From Pseudomonadota bacterium (GTDB taxonomy: Bacteria > Pseudomonadota > Alphaproteobacteria > Rs-D84), in NCBI GenBank assembly GCA_009781955.1, contig WQUT01000007.1, forward strand, positions 1 through 7,484: DNA of 7,484 nt, given 5' to 3'. The position numbers and the translations under genes are program-made. Each line of letters starts with the position of its first letter. The first letter of the stretch is position 1. Below are positions 1 to 5,126 of this stretch, in pieces. Under the pieces are notes generated by a model. The model had not been told where the DNA came from. It ran no database searches and saw only the letters and a list, made by a program, of their open reading frames with translations.

Positions 1-954
1 TTTTTGGGCCAGACCAAGGAAAAGCTTTCCAACCCCGAAATCGCGCGGTATGTGGAAAAAGCGTTAAGCGACCCGTGGGAAATATTCCTGGCATCCGACC
101 CCAAGACCGCGAACGCCCTCTTGGACTTTGTAAACAATTTGGCGTCCGCGCGGATAAAGACAAAACAGACGCGCGACATCGCGCGCAAGACGCCGACCAA
201 ACGCGCGCGGATGCCGGCGAAATTGGCCGACTGCACAAAACACGGCGTTGCCGGCACGGAATTGTTTATTGTAGAGGGCGAATCCGCCGGCGGCACGGCA
301 AAGCAGGCGCGCGACCGCGCGACCCAGGCGATTATGCCGCTGCGCGGCAAGGTGCTGAACGTCATGTCCAACAGCGACGAAAAATTCGGAACCAATAAAG
401 AGCTGAACGAATTAATAGATATTATAGGTGCTGGAACCTCATCGCGCCGTAGCGACAGCGAAGGCGGATGGGATGAATCCAAACTGCGTTATGAAAAAAT
501 CATAATTATGACTGATGCGGACGTGGACGGATCGCACATCGCGTCGCTGTTGATGACGTTCTTTTATTCGGCCATGCCCGCGCTGATTCACGGGGGGCAC
601 CTCTATCTGTCCTGTCCGCCGCTGTATAAATTGACGCATGGAACCGAATCGGTCTATGTGGCCAGCGATGAAGAATTGGAAGAATTAAAGGCTGGCAAAT
701 TCAAAGGCAAAAAGACCGAGATTTCGCGCTTCAAGGGACTCGGCGAAATGATGCCTAATCAATTGAAGGAAACGACGATGGATCCGAAAACGCGCCGACT
801 GATCCGTGTTGAACTGCCGCCGCGGACCGAAGAAGGCGCGGAAGACACGGAAAAGACCCGCACCCTCGTCGGCGAATTAATGGGCAAAAAGCCCGAATTC
901 CGGTTCCGGTTTATCACGGAACATGCAAGATTTGTGAAAGATTTGGACGTGTAA
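1..954 (+). CDS. parE: DNA topoisomerase IV subunit B (ParE), C-terminal part
   Basis: ParE is the ATPase and TOPRIM subunit of topoisomerase IV, which works with ParC to decatenate replicated chromosomes. The gene is open at the left edge: codon 1 (TTT, Phe) already belongs to the FxGQTK motif that precedes the TOPRIM domain, so the GHKL ATPase part lies upstream. The TOPRIM domain is complete. EGESAGG has its catalytic Glu at codon 92, PLRGKVLNV follows, and TDADVDG has its metal-binding Asps at codons 172, 174 and 176. ISRFKGLGEM and a C-terminus ending FVKDLDV follow. The tail KPEFRFRF...DLDV is typical of ParE; GyrB usually has RRxFI there, so gyrB is unlikely. The linker between GAGT and LRYEKI is longer than I recall for alphaproteobacterial ParE, and it contains a palindromic insertion (440-470). 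The TAA stop at 952-954 abuts an intergenic inverted repeat. Confidence 0.95.
   Translation, partial: FLGQTKEKLSNPEIARYVEKALSDPWEIFLASDPKTANALLDFVNNLASARIKTKQTRDIARKTPTKRARMPAKLADCTKHGVAGTELFIVEGESAGGTAKQARDRATQAIMPLRGKVLNVMSNSDEKFGTNKELNELIDIIGAGTSSRRSDSEGGWDESKLRYEKIIIMTDADVDGSHIASLLMTFFYSAMPALIHGGHLYLSCPPLYKLTHGTESVYVASDEELEELKAGKFKGKKTEISRFKGLGEMMPNQLKETTMDPKTRRLIRVELPPRTEEGAEDTEKTRTLVGELMGKKPEFRFRFITEHARFVKDLDV
440..470 (+). repeat. Partial palindromic element inside parE (family A, second hairpin only)
   Basis: This 31-bp stretch matches 1037-1066 of the intergenic repeat, differing by two substitutions and one inserted base. Both form the same hairpin, CATC-n-CGCC pairing with GGCG-GATG across one bulged base. 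The copy is read in frame as part of SSRRSDSEGGWDES, in the linker just before LRYEKI of the TOPRIM domain. That loop appears about seven residues longer than in relatives I recall. The CCCCTCC hairpin that precedes this segment in full copies is absent here. Confidence 0.75.
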
Positions 955-1077
955 CCACCCCGGCGCTTCGCGCCACCCCTCCACAGGAGGGGAACATCGG
1001 TGCGCGCCCTGCGGTTCCCCTCCTGTGGAGGGGTGGCATCTCGCCGTAGCGCAGCGCAGGCGGATGACGGGGTGGTT
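953..1077. repeat. Intergenic inverted pair of palindromic elements (family A)
   Basis: Two copies of the element lie in opposite orientation. Perfect 24-bp arms at 972-995 and 1014-1037 flank an 18-nt centre. Each arm itself contains a 7-bp hairpin with a 3-nt loop (976-992 and 1017-1033, CCCCTCC/GGAGGGG). The outer ends AACCACCCCG (953-962) and CGGGGTGGTT (1068-1077) are also exact inverted repeats, so the whole segment closes on itself. The second hairpins differ: GGCGC-TTC-GCGCC at 962-974 in the left copy and CATC(T)CGCC...GGCGGATG at 1037-1066 in the right copy. The left tip overlaps the parE stop codon. There is no gene between 955 and 1121 apart from this repeat and the terminator after it. 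Confidence 0.9.
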
Positions 1078-1098
1078 GGGTGTGGAGTAAATTTATGT

Positions 1099-1124
1099 AA
1101 AAAATCCGCCACCGCGGATTTTTA
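1099..1124. terminator. Bidirectional intrinsic terminator between parE and the leftward operon
   Basis: A 10-bp stem pairs AAAAATCCGC (1100-1109) with GCGGATTTTT (1114-1123) around the loop CACC. In the leftward direction the stem is followed by a run of T and begins within the TAA stop of the 1122-1406 gene. In the rightward direction the arm ends in five T, so it can also end parE transcripts. The genes on either side converge, which fits a shared terminator. Confidence 0.85.
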
Positions 1125-1406
1125 TCTTAAATGTTTTACAACCTCATTCCTTGGATTGCAACGGTCTATTTCTTCTCTAAATGCACATGCTGTCTTTAAA
1201 CAGTTTTGGTTTTGAGTCATTTTTGATTTAGCGATGAGATACAAGAAAACAACCGTAAGACAGACGCTACCAAAAGTCCCCATAGCATAACGTTCTAAAT
1301 TCCAATCGGATACAGGGCTTTGTGTGCCATCATAAGGGTGCTCTTCCGCGAAGTCTTTGTAAAATGCTTTTGGGGCGCGGGTAACATAGGACAAAAGATT
1401 TAACAT
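1122..1406 (-). CDS. Small single-helix membrane protein, uncharacterised
   Basis: This 94-residue protein is not one I recognise. The start is supported by an AGAGG Shine-Dalgarno sequence a few bases before the ATG, and the gene begins 11 nt after the stop of the beta-barrel gene, as expected in an operon. Its stop codon lies inside an intrinsic terminator. Residues 1-40 are polar and aromatic (FAEEHPYDGT, SDWNLERYAM). Residues about 41-59 form one hydrophobic helix, and the tail is basic and polar with two Cys. There is no clear cleavable signal peptide, so it is probably an inner-membrane protein with one span. Base composition is AT-richer than the beta-barrel gene before it. Function unknown; co-transcription with envelope genes suggests an envelope role, which is only inference. 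Confidence 0.7.
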   Translation of the reverse strand: MLNLLSYVTRAPKAFYKDFAEEHPYDGTQSPVSDWNLERYAMGTFGSVCLTVVFLYLIAKSKMTQNQNCLKTACAFREEIDRCNPRNEVVKHLR

Positions 1407-1417
1407 TTTGTAACCTC

Positions 1418-1987
1418 TTAAAACATATACCGCAATCCCAACGTTCCGGCGAATGTTTGGAACGCGGCGTTCGCATGCAGAACCTCTGCCCGGCTATAGC
1501 GCAGCCCCGCGTCCAGAATCAGATTGCGTGCCAAGTCAAAGTTCAGCCCGGCGGACAGCGCCCAATTAAACGCGCCGCGGGAATAGTCATGTTCCGCGCC
1601 ATTCGCGTCCTTCCAATTCCAGTTGGCCAATGATGCGCCGAGTCCCGCGCCTATATACGGCCGGACGTTGCAGTTTCCGAAATCCAGATACGTGTTGACC
1701 ATCCCGGCAAGCGGCCCATAAAACGAATCGCGGTTGCCCCATTGCGGGGAATACGACAATTCCAATTCCTGGCGCCACGTCAGAACCGGATTCACCCGAT
1801 ACGCGACGCCCGCCGCGGCGTCCAGCCCGACGCCGTTGAAATCCAGACCTTGGCCCGGCGCGGACGAATGCGAATATCCGATTTTACCGGAAACATACGG
1901 CGACAGATCGCCGGTTATCGGCGCATAGGCCCATGCCCCGCCCGCCGCCAAAATTGCAATCACCGATGCAAATATTAATTTTTTCAT
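1418..1987 (-). CDS. Outer-membrane beta-barrel protein (OMP_b-brl / Omp25-like)
   Basis: The 189-residue product is a predicted small outer-membrane barrel, probably eight strands. It opens with a signal peptide of about 20 residues (MKKLIFASVIAILAAGGAWA) with cleavage after AWA. The mature part shows alternating amphipathic strands with aromatic girdles and Gly-rich turns: YVSGKIGYSH, GVAYRVNPVLTWRQELELSY, VRPYIGAGLGASLAN, FNWALSAGLNFDLA, LILDAGLRYSRAE. It ends in GLRYMF, whose final Phe is the usual beta-barrel assembly signal. The start is set by AAAGGA six bases before the ATG. It lies 38 bp downstream of the lipoprotein at 2026-2574 with no terminator between, so the two are likely co-transcribed. 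The family is broad; a structural or host-contact role is likely but not shown. Confidence 0.85.
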   Translation of the reverse strand: MKKLIFASVIAILAAGGAWAYAPITGDLSPYVSGKIGYSHSSAPGQGLDFNGVGLDAAAGVAYRVNPVLTWRQELELSYSPQWGNRDSFYGPLAGMVNTYLDFGNCNVRPYIGAGLGASLANWNWKDANGAEHDYSRGAFNWALSAGLNFDLARNLILDAGLRYSRAEVLHANAAFQTFAGTLGLRYMF

Positions 1988-2025
1988 AATTAATCCTTTA
2001 TTTTTGCCGACGGACGGCTGCTGGT

Positions 2026-2574
2026 TTAATATCCCAACTCATACCATTCGCGGGTTGTCAGGGTCGGCGGCGGCAGCGGCTCGTTATATTTCTTGGCGCG
2101 GCATCCGCATTTCTTGGCGCATTTGGGTTTGGTTGCGACCACCGCTGGTTTTGCCTGAACAACCGGCTTTTTCACGGTCGCCGTTGCGACCGGTTTCTTT
2201 ACGGCCGGTGCGGACTGGGCCTGTGTTTGCACATAGATGGTTTGCACGACCGGCGCGGGCGCGGGAACAACCTGGGTCGGATTGGCGGCGTAATACGTTA
2301 CGGTCGGGCGCGGTTCGGGAATATTCGCGCCGGACGCGTCGCGCGCATAAATCGTCGCGCACGACGTATTGCGATACACTATTGTTTTCGCGTCGCGCAT
2401 GCTGCGCGAAGTGCCGAATGAATCGGTGAACCGGCCGCCGTCTTGGTTGGCGGCATAGACGCAGTCCGGGCCGCGCTGGGTATAATTTATATTGCCGTTG
2501 TAGTATTCATTGGCACAGCAGCAGCCGGCCAACGAGAGGGCCGCGCCGCAGGTAATAAATATGGATTTTTTCAT
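2026..2574 (-). CDS. Lipoprotein with conserved YNEPLPPPT tail (paralog A)
   Basis: A predicted lipoprotein of 182 residues. The signal sequence ends in the lipobox LAGC with the modified Cys at residue 18, followed by two more Cys. The start at 2574 is chosen because the lipobox then sits at the normal distance and AAAGG lies before it; the in-frame ATG at 2646 would add a charged 24-residue leader upstream of the signal sequence. After the Cys comes a globular section (EYYN, DCVY, GGRFTD, TIVYRNTSCATIYARD). A low-complexity Pro/Ala/Val/Lys linker follows, then a Lys/Cys-rich KPKCAKKCGCRAKK, then YNEPLPPPTLTTREW. The same order and motifs occur in the neighbour at 2729-3337, so these are tandem paralogs. 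First gene of a leftward operon with its own promoter. I do not recognise the family. Confidence 0.85.
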   Translation of the reverse strand: MKKSIFITCGAALSLAGCCCANEYYNGNINYTQRGPDCVYAANQDGGRFTDSFGTSRSMRDAKTIVYRNTSCATIYARDASGANIPEPRPTVTYYAANPTQVVPAPAPVVQTIYVQTQAQSAPAVKKPVATATVKKPVVQAKPAVVATKPKCAKKCGCRAKKYNEPLPPPTLTTREWYELGY

Positions 2575-2618
2575 CTCTCGGACCTTTTTTGCCCTACGAT
2601 TCGCTCTTCTCTGACTGC

Positions 2619-2646
2619 ATTCTAGGATAAAACTATTAATTGTCAA
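2619..2646 (-). promoter_or_regulatory. Sigma-70-type promoter of the lipoprotein/beta-barrel operon
   Basis: On the minus strand a perfect -35 TTGACA (2646-2641) is separated by 16 bp from TAGAAT (2624-2619), one mismatch from the -10 consensus. The start point should fall near 2612, giving a leader of about 38 nt before the ATG at 2574, with AAAGG in front of the gene. The promoter lies between the terminator of the upstream lipoprotein gene and the operon, so the two paralogs are separately transcribed. Confidence 0.75.
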
Positions 2647-2682
2647 GCAAGATTGGTTGGGATGCGCATGATTATCGCAAAG

Positions 2683-2711
2683 AAAAAATCCGTCCGGAAA
2701 GACGGATTTTT
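2683..2711 (-). terminator. Intrinsic terminator after lipoprotein paralog B
   Basis: The stem pairs AAAAATCCGTC (2684-2694) with GACGGATTTTT (2701-2711), an 11-bp perfect match around the loop CGGAAA. Read leftward it ends in six T and lies 17 bp beyond the stop of the 2729-3337 gene. The AT-rich ends make it symmetrical, but no rightward gene precedes it. The arm core AAAAATCCG/CGGATTTTT is the same as in the terminator at 1100-1123. Confidence 0.85.
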
Positions 2712-2728
2712 CAGGGCCAGGCCCCCGG

Positions 2729-3337
2729 CTAGTCGCAGATATCCGTGGACGGATTGGGAACCTCTACGCCGTTTATCCATTCGCGGGTCGTTATTGTCGG
2801 CGGCGGCAGCGGCTCGTTATAATTACGAACAGCCTTGGCTTTGCGGGGCGCGGGCTTTGCCGCGGCCGCTTTCTTCGCCGCGGGCTTTGCGGGCGGGGCC
2901 TCGCACACAACTTTCACAACAACGGGCTGCGCCGATGGCGCGATGGTCACGGCACCCGCCGGCGCCGGGACCGATACGACCGGCGGCGCCGGCGGCGGAT
3001 TCATATCCGCCATTGGCGGCTGAACGATTTGTTGGGCCCGCGCCGGATTTGTATCCGTGATCGGCTGCATCGGCACAATCGTGTTATCCTGGGCGTATAT
3101 ATCGGCGCACAGCGTGTTTTTATACACGATCGTATCGCCCTCCTTGGCGCTTTGCGGGACGCCGTTGGCGTCAACGAACTGCCGCCCGCCCGGGGGCACG
3201 ATATATACGCAATCGTCGCCGCTTTGCACATAAGGGCCTTGCGCATAACCGGCGTCGTTGTAGTATTCGTCGCCCGCGCCGACGCATCCGGCCAAGGCCA
3301 GCGCGCCGAACAAGATTATAACGGTTTTGTTGAACAT
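2729..3337 (-). CDS. Lipoprotein with conserved YNEPLPPPT tail (paralog B)
   Basis: A predicted lipoprotein of 202 residues whose lipobox LAGC places the modified Cys at residue 18, as in paralog A. AAGGAG seven bases before the ATG fixes the start. Shared with paralog A are EYYN, DCVY, GGRQFVD/GGRFTD, a DTIVYKNTLCADIYAQD-type block with a conserved Cys, a Pro/Ala/Lys-rich linker, and a C-terminal YNEPLPPPTITTREW. Here the linker is longer and more Pro-rich (PPMADMNPPPAPPVV, then Ala/Lys repeats), there is no Cys-rich KCGC segment, and a short tail GVEVPNPSTDICD follows the REW motif. The conserved ends around a flexible linker suggest a membrane-anchored head joined to a tail that binds a partner or the cell wall; that is inference. 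Single-gene unit with a terminator; divergent from fba. Confidence 0.85.
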   Translation of the reverse strand: MFNKTVIILFGALALAGCVGAGDEYYNDAGYAQGPYVQSGDDCVYIVPPGGRQFVDANGVPQSAKEGDTIVYKNTLCADIYAQDNTIVPMQPITDTNPARAQQIVQPPMADMNPPPAPPVVSVPAPAGAVTIAPSAQPVVVKVVCEAPPAKPAAKKAAAAKPAPRKAKAVRNYNEPLPPPTITTREWINGVEVPNPSTDICD

Positions 3338-3428
3338 ATCCCTGCTCCTTGTTATTTATTCTAATTTTACCACGATTCGCAACCGTTTGCATGCATTATG
3401 TTAAATATTTTTAACCTTTGCCAAACTA

Positions 3429-3437
3429 TGGTATAAT
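3429..3437 (+). promoter_or_regulatory. Extended -10 promoter of fba
   Basis: TGGTATAAT is a perfect -10 with the TGn extension. No good -35 is visible at the right distance (TTTTAA at 17 bp), which is normal for extended -10 promoters. The start point should be near 3444, giving a leader of about 15 nt. That leader holds AAGGG (3446-3450), eight bases before the fba ATG. Confidence 0.65.
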
Positions 3438-3458
3438 TTCTTCAAAAGGGATCTATCT

Positions 3459-4508
3459 ATGAACTATAAAGAACTCGGGCTTTCCAACACCCGCGAAATG
3501 TTTGCAATGGCCGCAAAACGCGGGTATGCCGTGCCGGCGTTCAACTTTAATAATATGGAGCAGCTACAAGCGATTCTGACCGCGACCGCCCGGACGCGCA
3601 GCCCCGTAATCCTGCAAGTTTCCGAATCGGCCATGAAATACATGGGCGACGACATCCTGATCGGGATGGTCGGCGGCGCGTTGACCCGCCCCGCGCAATC
3701 TAACGATTGCGCGGGGGCCCCGGGGCGCGCGCATGATTTTCCAGTCGCGCTGCACCTGGATCACGGCCGCACGTTTGAAATCTGCAAACACGCGATAGAC
3801 ATCGGATTCTCAAGCGTAATGATTGACGCATCCGATAAAACACCAGAAGAAAACATCGCGATGTCAAAGCGGGTCGCCGATTACGCGCATCCGCGCGATG
3901 TTACCGTGGAAGCAGAGTTGGGCGGACTCTATGGCATAGAAGAAGACGCGCCGACATTGGGCTCCGTCGCGTCTCCCCCATCTTGGGGGGAGGCGCGCTC
4001 TCACTACACGAACCCGGCGGACGTCGCGCGATTCGTTCGCGACACCGGCATTGATTCTCTCGCCATCTCCATCGGCACCAGCCACGGCGCATACAAATTC
4101 CCCTCCTTTGGAGGGGTGACGCCCAAAGGGCGGCGGCGAGGGTTTTCTTTGCGCTTTGACATATTGGAACAAATACGCGCGGCGGCGCCCAAACTGCCAC
4201 TGGTGCTGCACGGCGCGTCATCCGTGCCGCAATCCCTGATTGATGAAATAAATAAATTCGGCGGAGAGATTCAGGGCGCGCGCGGAATTCCGCGCGACCA
4301 GTTGCGCAAATCAACGCAAATGGGAATCTGCAAAATCAATGTGGATTCGGACGGCCGCTTGGCATTCACCGCCGCGGTGCGTGCGGAACTCTTTACCAAT
4401 CCGGGCAATTTTGACCCGCGGAAATATCTGTCCGCCGCACGGGACAAGATGACCGAACTTTATACCGATGAAATTGAAAACGTAATGGGCAGCGGGGGCA
4501 TGGCATAG
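3459..4508 (+). CDS. fba: Class II fructose-bisphosphate aldolase with three palindromic insertions
   Basis: This zinc-dependent aldolase interconverts fructose 1,6-bisphosphate with glyceraldehyde 3-phosphate and dihydroxyacetone phosphate in glycolysis and gluconeogenesis. Family motifs appear in order: VPAFNFNN (residues 25-32), HLDHG (99-103, catalytic Asp101 and zinc His102), VEAELGGLYGIEE (150-162), GTSHGAYKF (206-214, zinc His209) and LVLHGAS (248-254, zinc His251). INVDSD and NPGNFDPRKYL follow in the C-terminal part. At 349 residues it is some 35 longer than relatives I recall. The excess sits at three DNA palindromes, at about residues 77-89, 171-180 and 214-229, all between motifs. 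Each keeps the frame and spares the zinc ligands, so the enzyme may work. A close aldolase such as tagatose-bisphosphate aldolase cannot be excluded. The stop lies six bases from that of the convergent 4515-5075 gene; only a weak AATTATATAATT palindrome lies between. Confidence 0.92.
   Translation: MNYKELGLSNTREMFAMAAKRGYAVPAFNFNNMEQLQAILTATARTRSPVILQVSESAMKYMGDDILIGMVGGALTRPAQSNDCAGAPGRAHDFPVALHLDHGRTFEICKHAIDIGFSSVMIDASDKTPEENIAMSKRVADYAHPRDVTVEAELGGLYGIEEDAPTLGSVASPPSWGEARSHYTNPADVARFVRDTGIDSLAISIGTSHGAYKFPSFGGVTPKGRRRGFSLRFDILEQIRAAAPKLPLVLHGASSVPQSLIDEINKFGGEIQGARGIPRDQLRKSTQMGICKINVDSDGRLAFTAAVRAELFTNPGNFDPRKYLSAARDKMTELYTDEIENVMGSGGMA
3689..3726 (+). repeat. In-frame palindromic element in fba, copy 1 (CCCCGCGCAATC type)
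   Basis: A perfect 12-bp inverted repeat (3689-3700 and 3705-3716, CCCCGCGCAATC/GATTGCGCGGGG) around the loop TAAC is followed directly by the 10-bp palindrome GCCCCGGGGC (3717-3726). It encodes about RPAQSNDCAGAPG, between the GMVGGAL helix and VALHLDHG, where relatives have roughly eight fewer residues. Its sequence differs from the CCCCTCC family, but it shares the layout of a strong hairpin with a second one next to it. Confidence 0.75.
3969..3996 (+). repeat. In-frame palindromic element in fba, copy 2 (CCCCCATCTTGGGGGG type)
   Basis: GCGTCTCCCCCA pairs with TGGGGGGAGGCGC around a TCT loop, with one extra G bulged and one T-G wobble. It encodes ASPPSWGEAR (residues 171-180) in the variable loop after the GIEED motif and before YTNP. 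The core CCCCC-n-TCTTGGGGGG recurs at the right edge of the window (7452-7472), which suggests a second repeat family. Confidence 0.65.
4100..4143 (+). repeat. In-frame palindromic element in fba, copy 3 (family A)
   Basis: Hairpin 1 is CCCCTCC-TTT-GGAGGGG (4100-4116). A TGA spacer and hairpin 2, CGCCC-AAA-GGGCG (4120-4132), follow, then GCGGCGAGGG. This is the same architecture as 1017-1077 and 7192-7234. It is translated as FPSFGGVTPKGRRRGF (residues 214-229), directly after the GTSHGAYK zinc-binding motif and before LRFDIL, where relatives have a short KGEAK-like link. Confidence 0.85.
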
Positions 4509-4514
4509 GCAGAA

Positions 4515-5075
4515 TTATATAATTTTCCGACACGTCTTTTCTATGATATGACGACCTATATTGCCGCAACCATCATAAATTCGGTGCAAGTTTTCCAGAA
4601 CTTTCACACTATCGGCAACATAGAGCCCAACCCTGTTTTTTTCAAAATGCTCTGGATTTATCATTTCCATATCCGTTATTTCGGTCTGTGAAAAAGAGAT
4701 GTATTCGTTGCCGTTTAGCGAACCGCCAGGCTTAACAAACTTGATAAATTTGGTTCTATCAAGTCCGTAAACAAACACTGGCGCGCCATCGTCCCAGTTC
4801 CAATCGGGAAATAAAATCATCGCATGACTTTTTTTGTCATATAAATAGCTATAACTGCCCTTTGGGCCGACCGTAATATTCTGCATATTATGTTTTGAAA
4901 GTAACGCGCATGCTACCGCTTTCACAAATGAAGAGGTTGCGAAAACCGCATTGATTTTATGAACACCGGCAATATGAGGGTATAACAAATCACGGCCGGG
5001 CTCTAGATACGCGGAAGTTCCGTGATAAAGCGGCTGATATAATTTAATATAAAAATCAGAGCCTATTTGGTCCAT
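4515..5075 (-). CDS. Uncharacterised AT-rich protein with ADP-ribosyltransferase-like YHGT motif
   Basis: A 186-residue protein with no signal peptide or membrane helix. Near the N-terminus it has LYHGTS (residues 16-21), then LEPGRDLLYPHI (24-35) and AVFATSSFVKAVACALL (43-59). This order, HGT then L-x-PG...L then a [VY]FAT strand leading into an Ala-rich helix, matches the NAD-binding start of small ADP-ribosyltransferases such as the rifampin-modifying Arr, and of a family of short LYHGS...VFAT proteins of unknown role. I see no clear catalytic Glu motif in the C-terminal half, so activity is uncertain. The gene is visibly AT-richer than fba and the DUF1460 gene, which suggests acquisition. 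There is no Shine-Dalgarno sequence; a consensus promoter places the transcript start at or next to the ATG. Its stop faces that of fba at six bases. Confidence 0.7.
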   Translation of the reverse strand: MDQIGSDFYIKLYQPLYHGTSAYLEPGRDLLYPHIAGVHKINAVFATSSFVKAVACALLSKHNMQNITVGPKGSYSYLYDKKSHAMILFPDWNWDDGAPVFVYGLDRTKFIKFVKPGGSLNGNEYISFSQTEITDMEMINPEHFEKNRVGLYVADSVKVLENLHRIYDGCGNIGRHIIEKTCRKII

Positions 5076-5082
5076 ACGCCAA

Positions 5083-5110
5083 ATTATAGACTATATTTAT
5101 ATAATGTCAA
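5083..5110 (-). promoter_or_regulatory. Consensus sigma-70 promoter for a leaderless transcript
   Basis: On the minus strand TTGACA (5110-5105) and TATAAT (5088-5083) are both perfect and separated by an AT-rich 16-bp spacer. The base after the -10 where transcription usually begins falls at about 5075-5077, and the ATG of the 4515-5075 gene is at 5075-5073. The mRNA should therefore have no, or almost no, 5' leader, which agrees with the missing ribosome binding site. It lies in the 51-bp gap after the DUF1460 gene. Confidence 0.8.
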
Positions 5111-5126
5111 CTAATTTAGAGCGCCG

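Noticed and set aside
953..1077. A CRISPR array, tRNA or riboswitch in the repeat region after parE.
   Set aside because: There are no regularly spaced direct repeats, no tRNA arms or anticodon loop, and the segment lies downstream of parE rather than before a gene. It is an inverted pair of palindromes.
1000..1215. A rightward 71-codon open frame beginning in the intergenic repeat.
   Set aside because: It crosses the inverted repeat and the terminator, lies antisense to the small membrane protein gene, and has no ribosome binding site or recognisable product.
2575..2646. A longer N-terminus for lipoprotein paralog A starting at 2646.
   Set aside because: It would put a charged 24-residue leader before the signal sequence and would start inside the -35 of the promoter.
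2653..3060. A rightward 135-codon frame opposite lipoprotein paralog B.
   Set aside because: It is the antisense shadow of a GC-rich gene; its Arg/Ala/Pro-rich translation has no motif, and it starts in front of the leftward terminator.
3358..3382. A promoter for lipoprotein paralog B (TAGAAT or TAAAAT with TTGCGA on the minus strand).
   Set aside because: The spacings are 13 and 7 bp, outside the workable range, so no promoter is called although one must exist in this gap.
3689..3726. A frameshift or pseudogene in fba at the first palindrome.
   Set aside because: The frame stays open from 3459 to 4508 and all aldolase motifs lie in the same frame on both sides of every insert.
4509..4524. 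The AATTATATAATT palindrome between fba and the ART-like gene as a terminator.
   Set aside because: The stem is short and contains only A-T pairs; it is too weak to call, so termination of these convergent genes remains unexplained.
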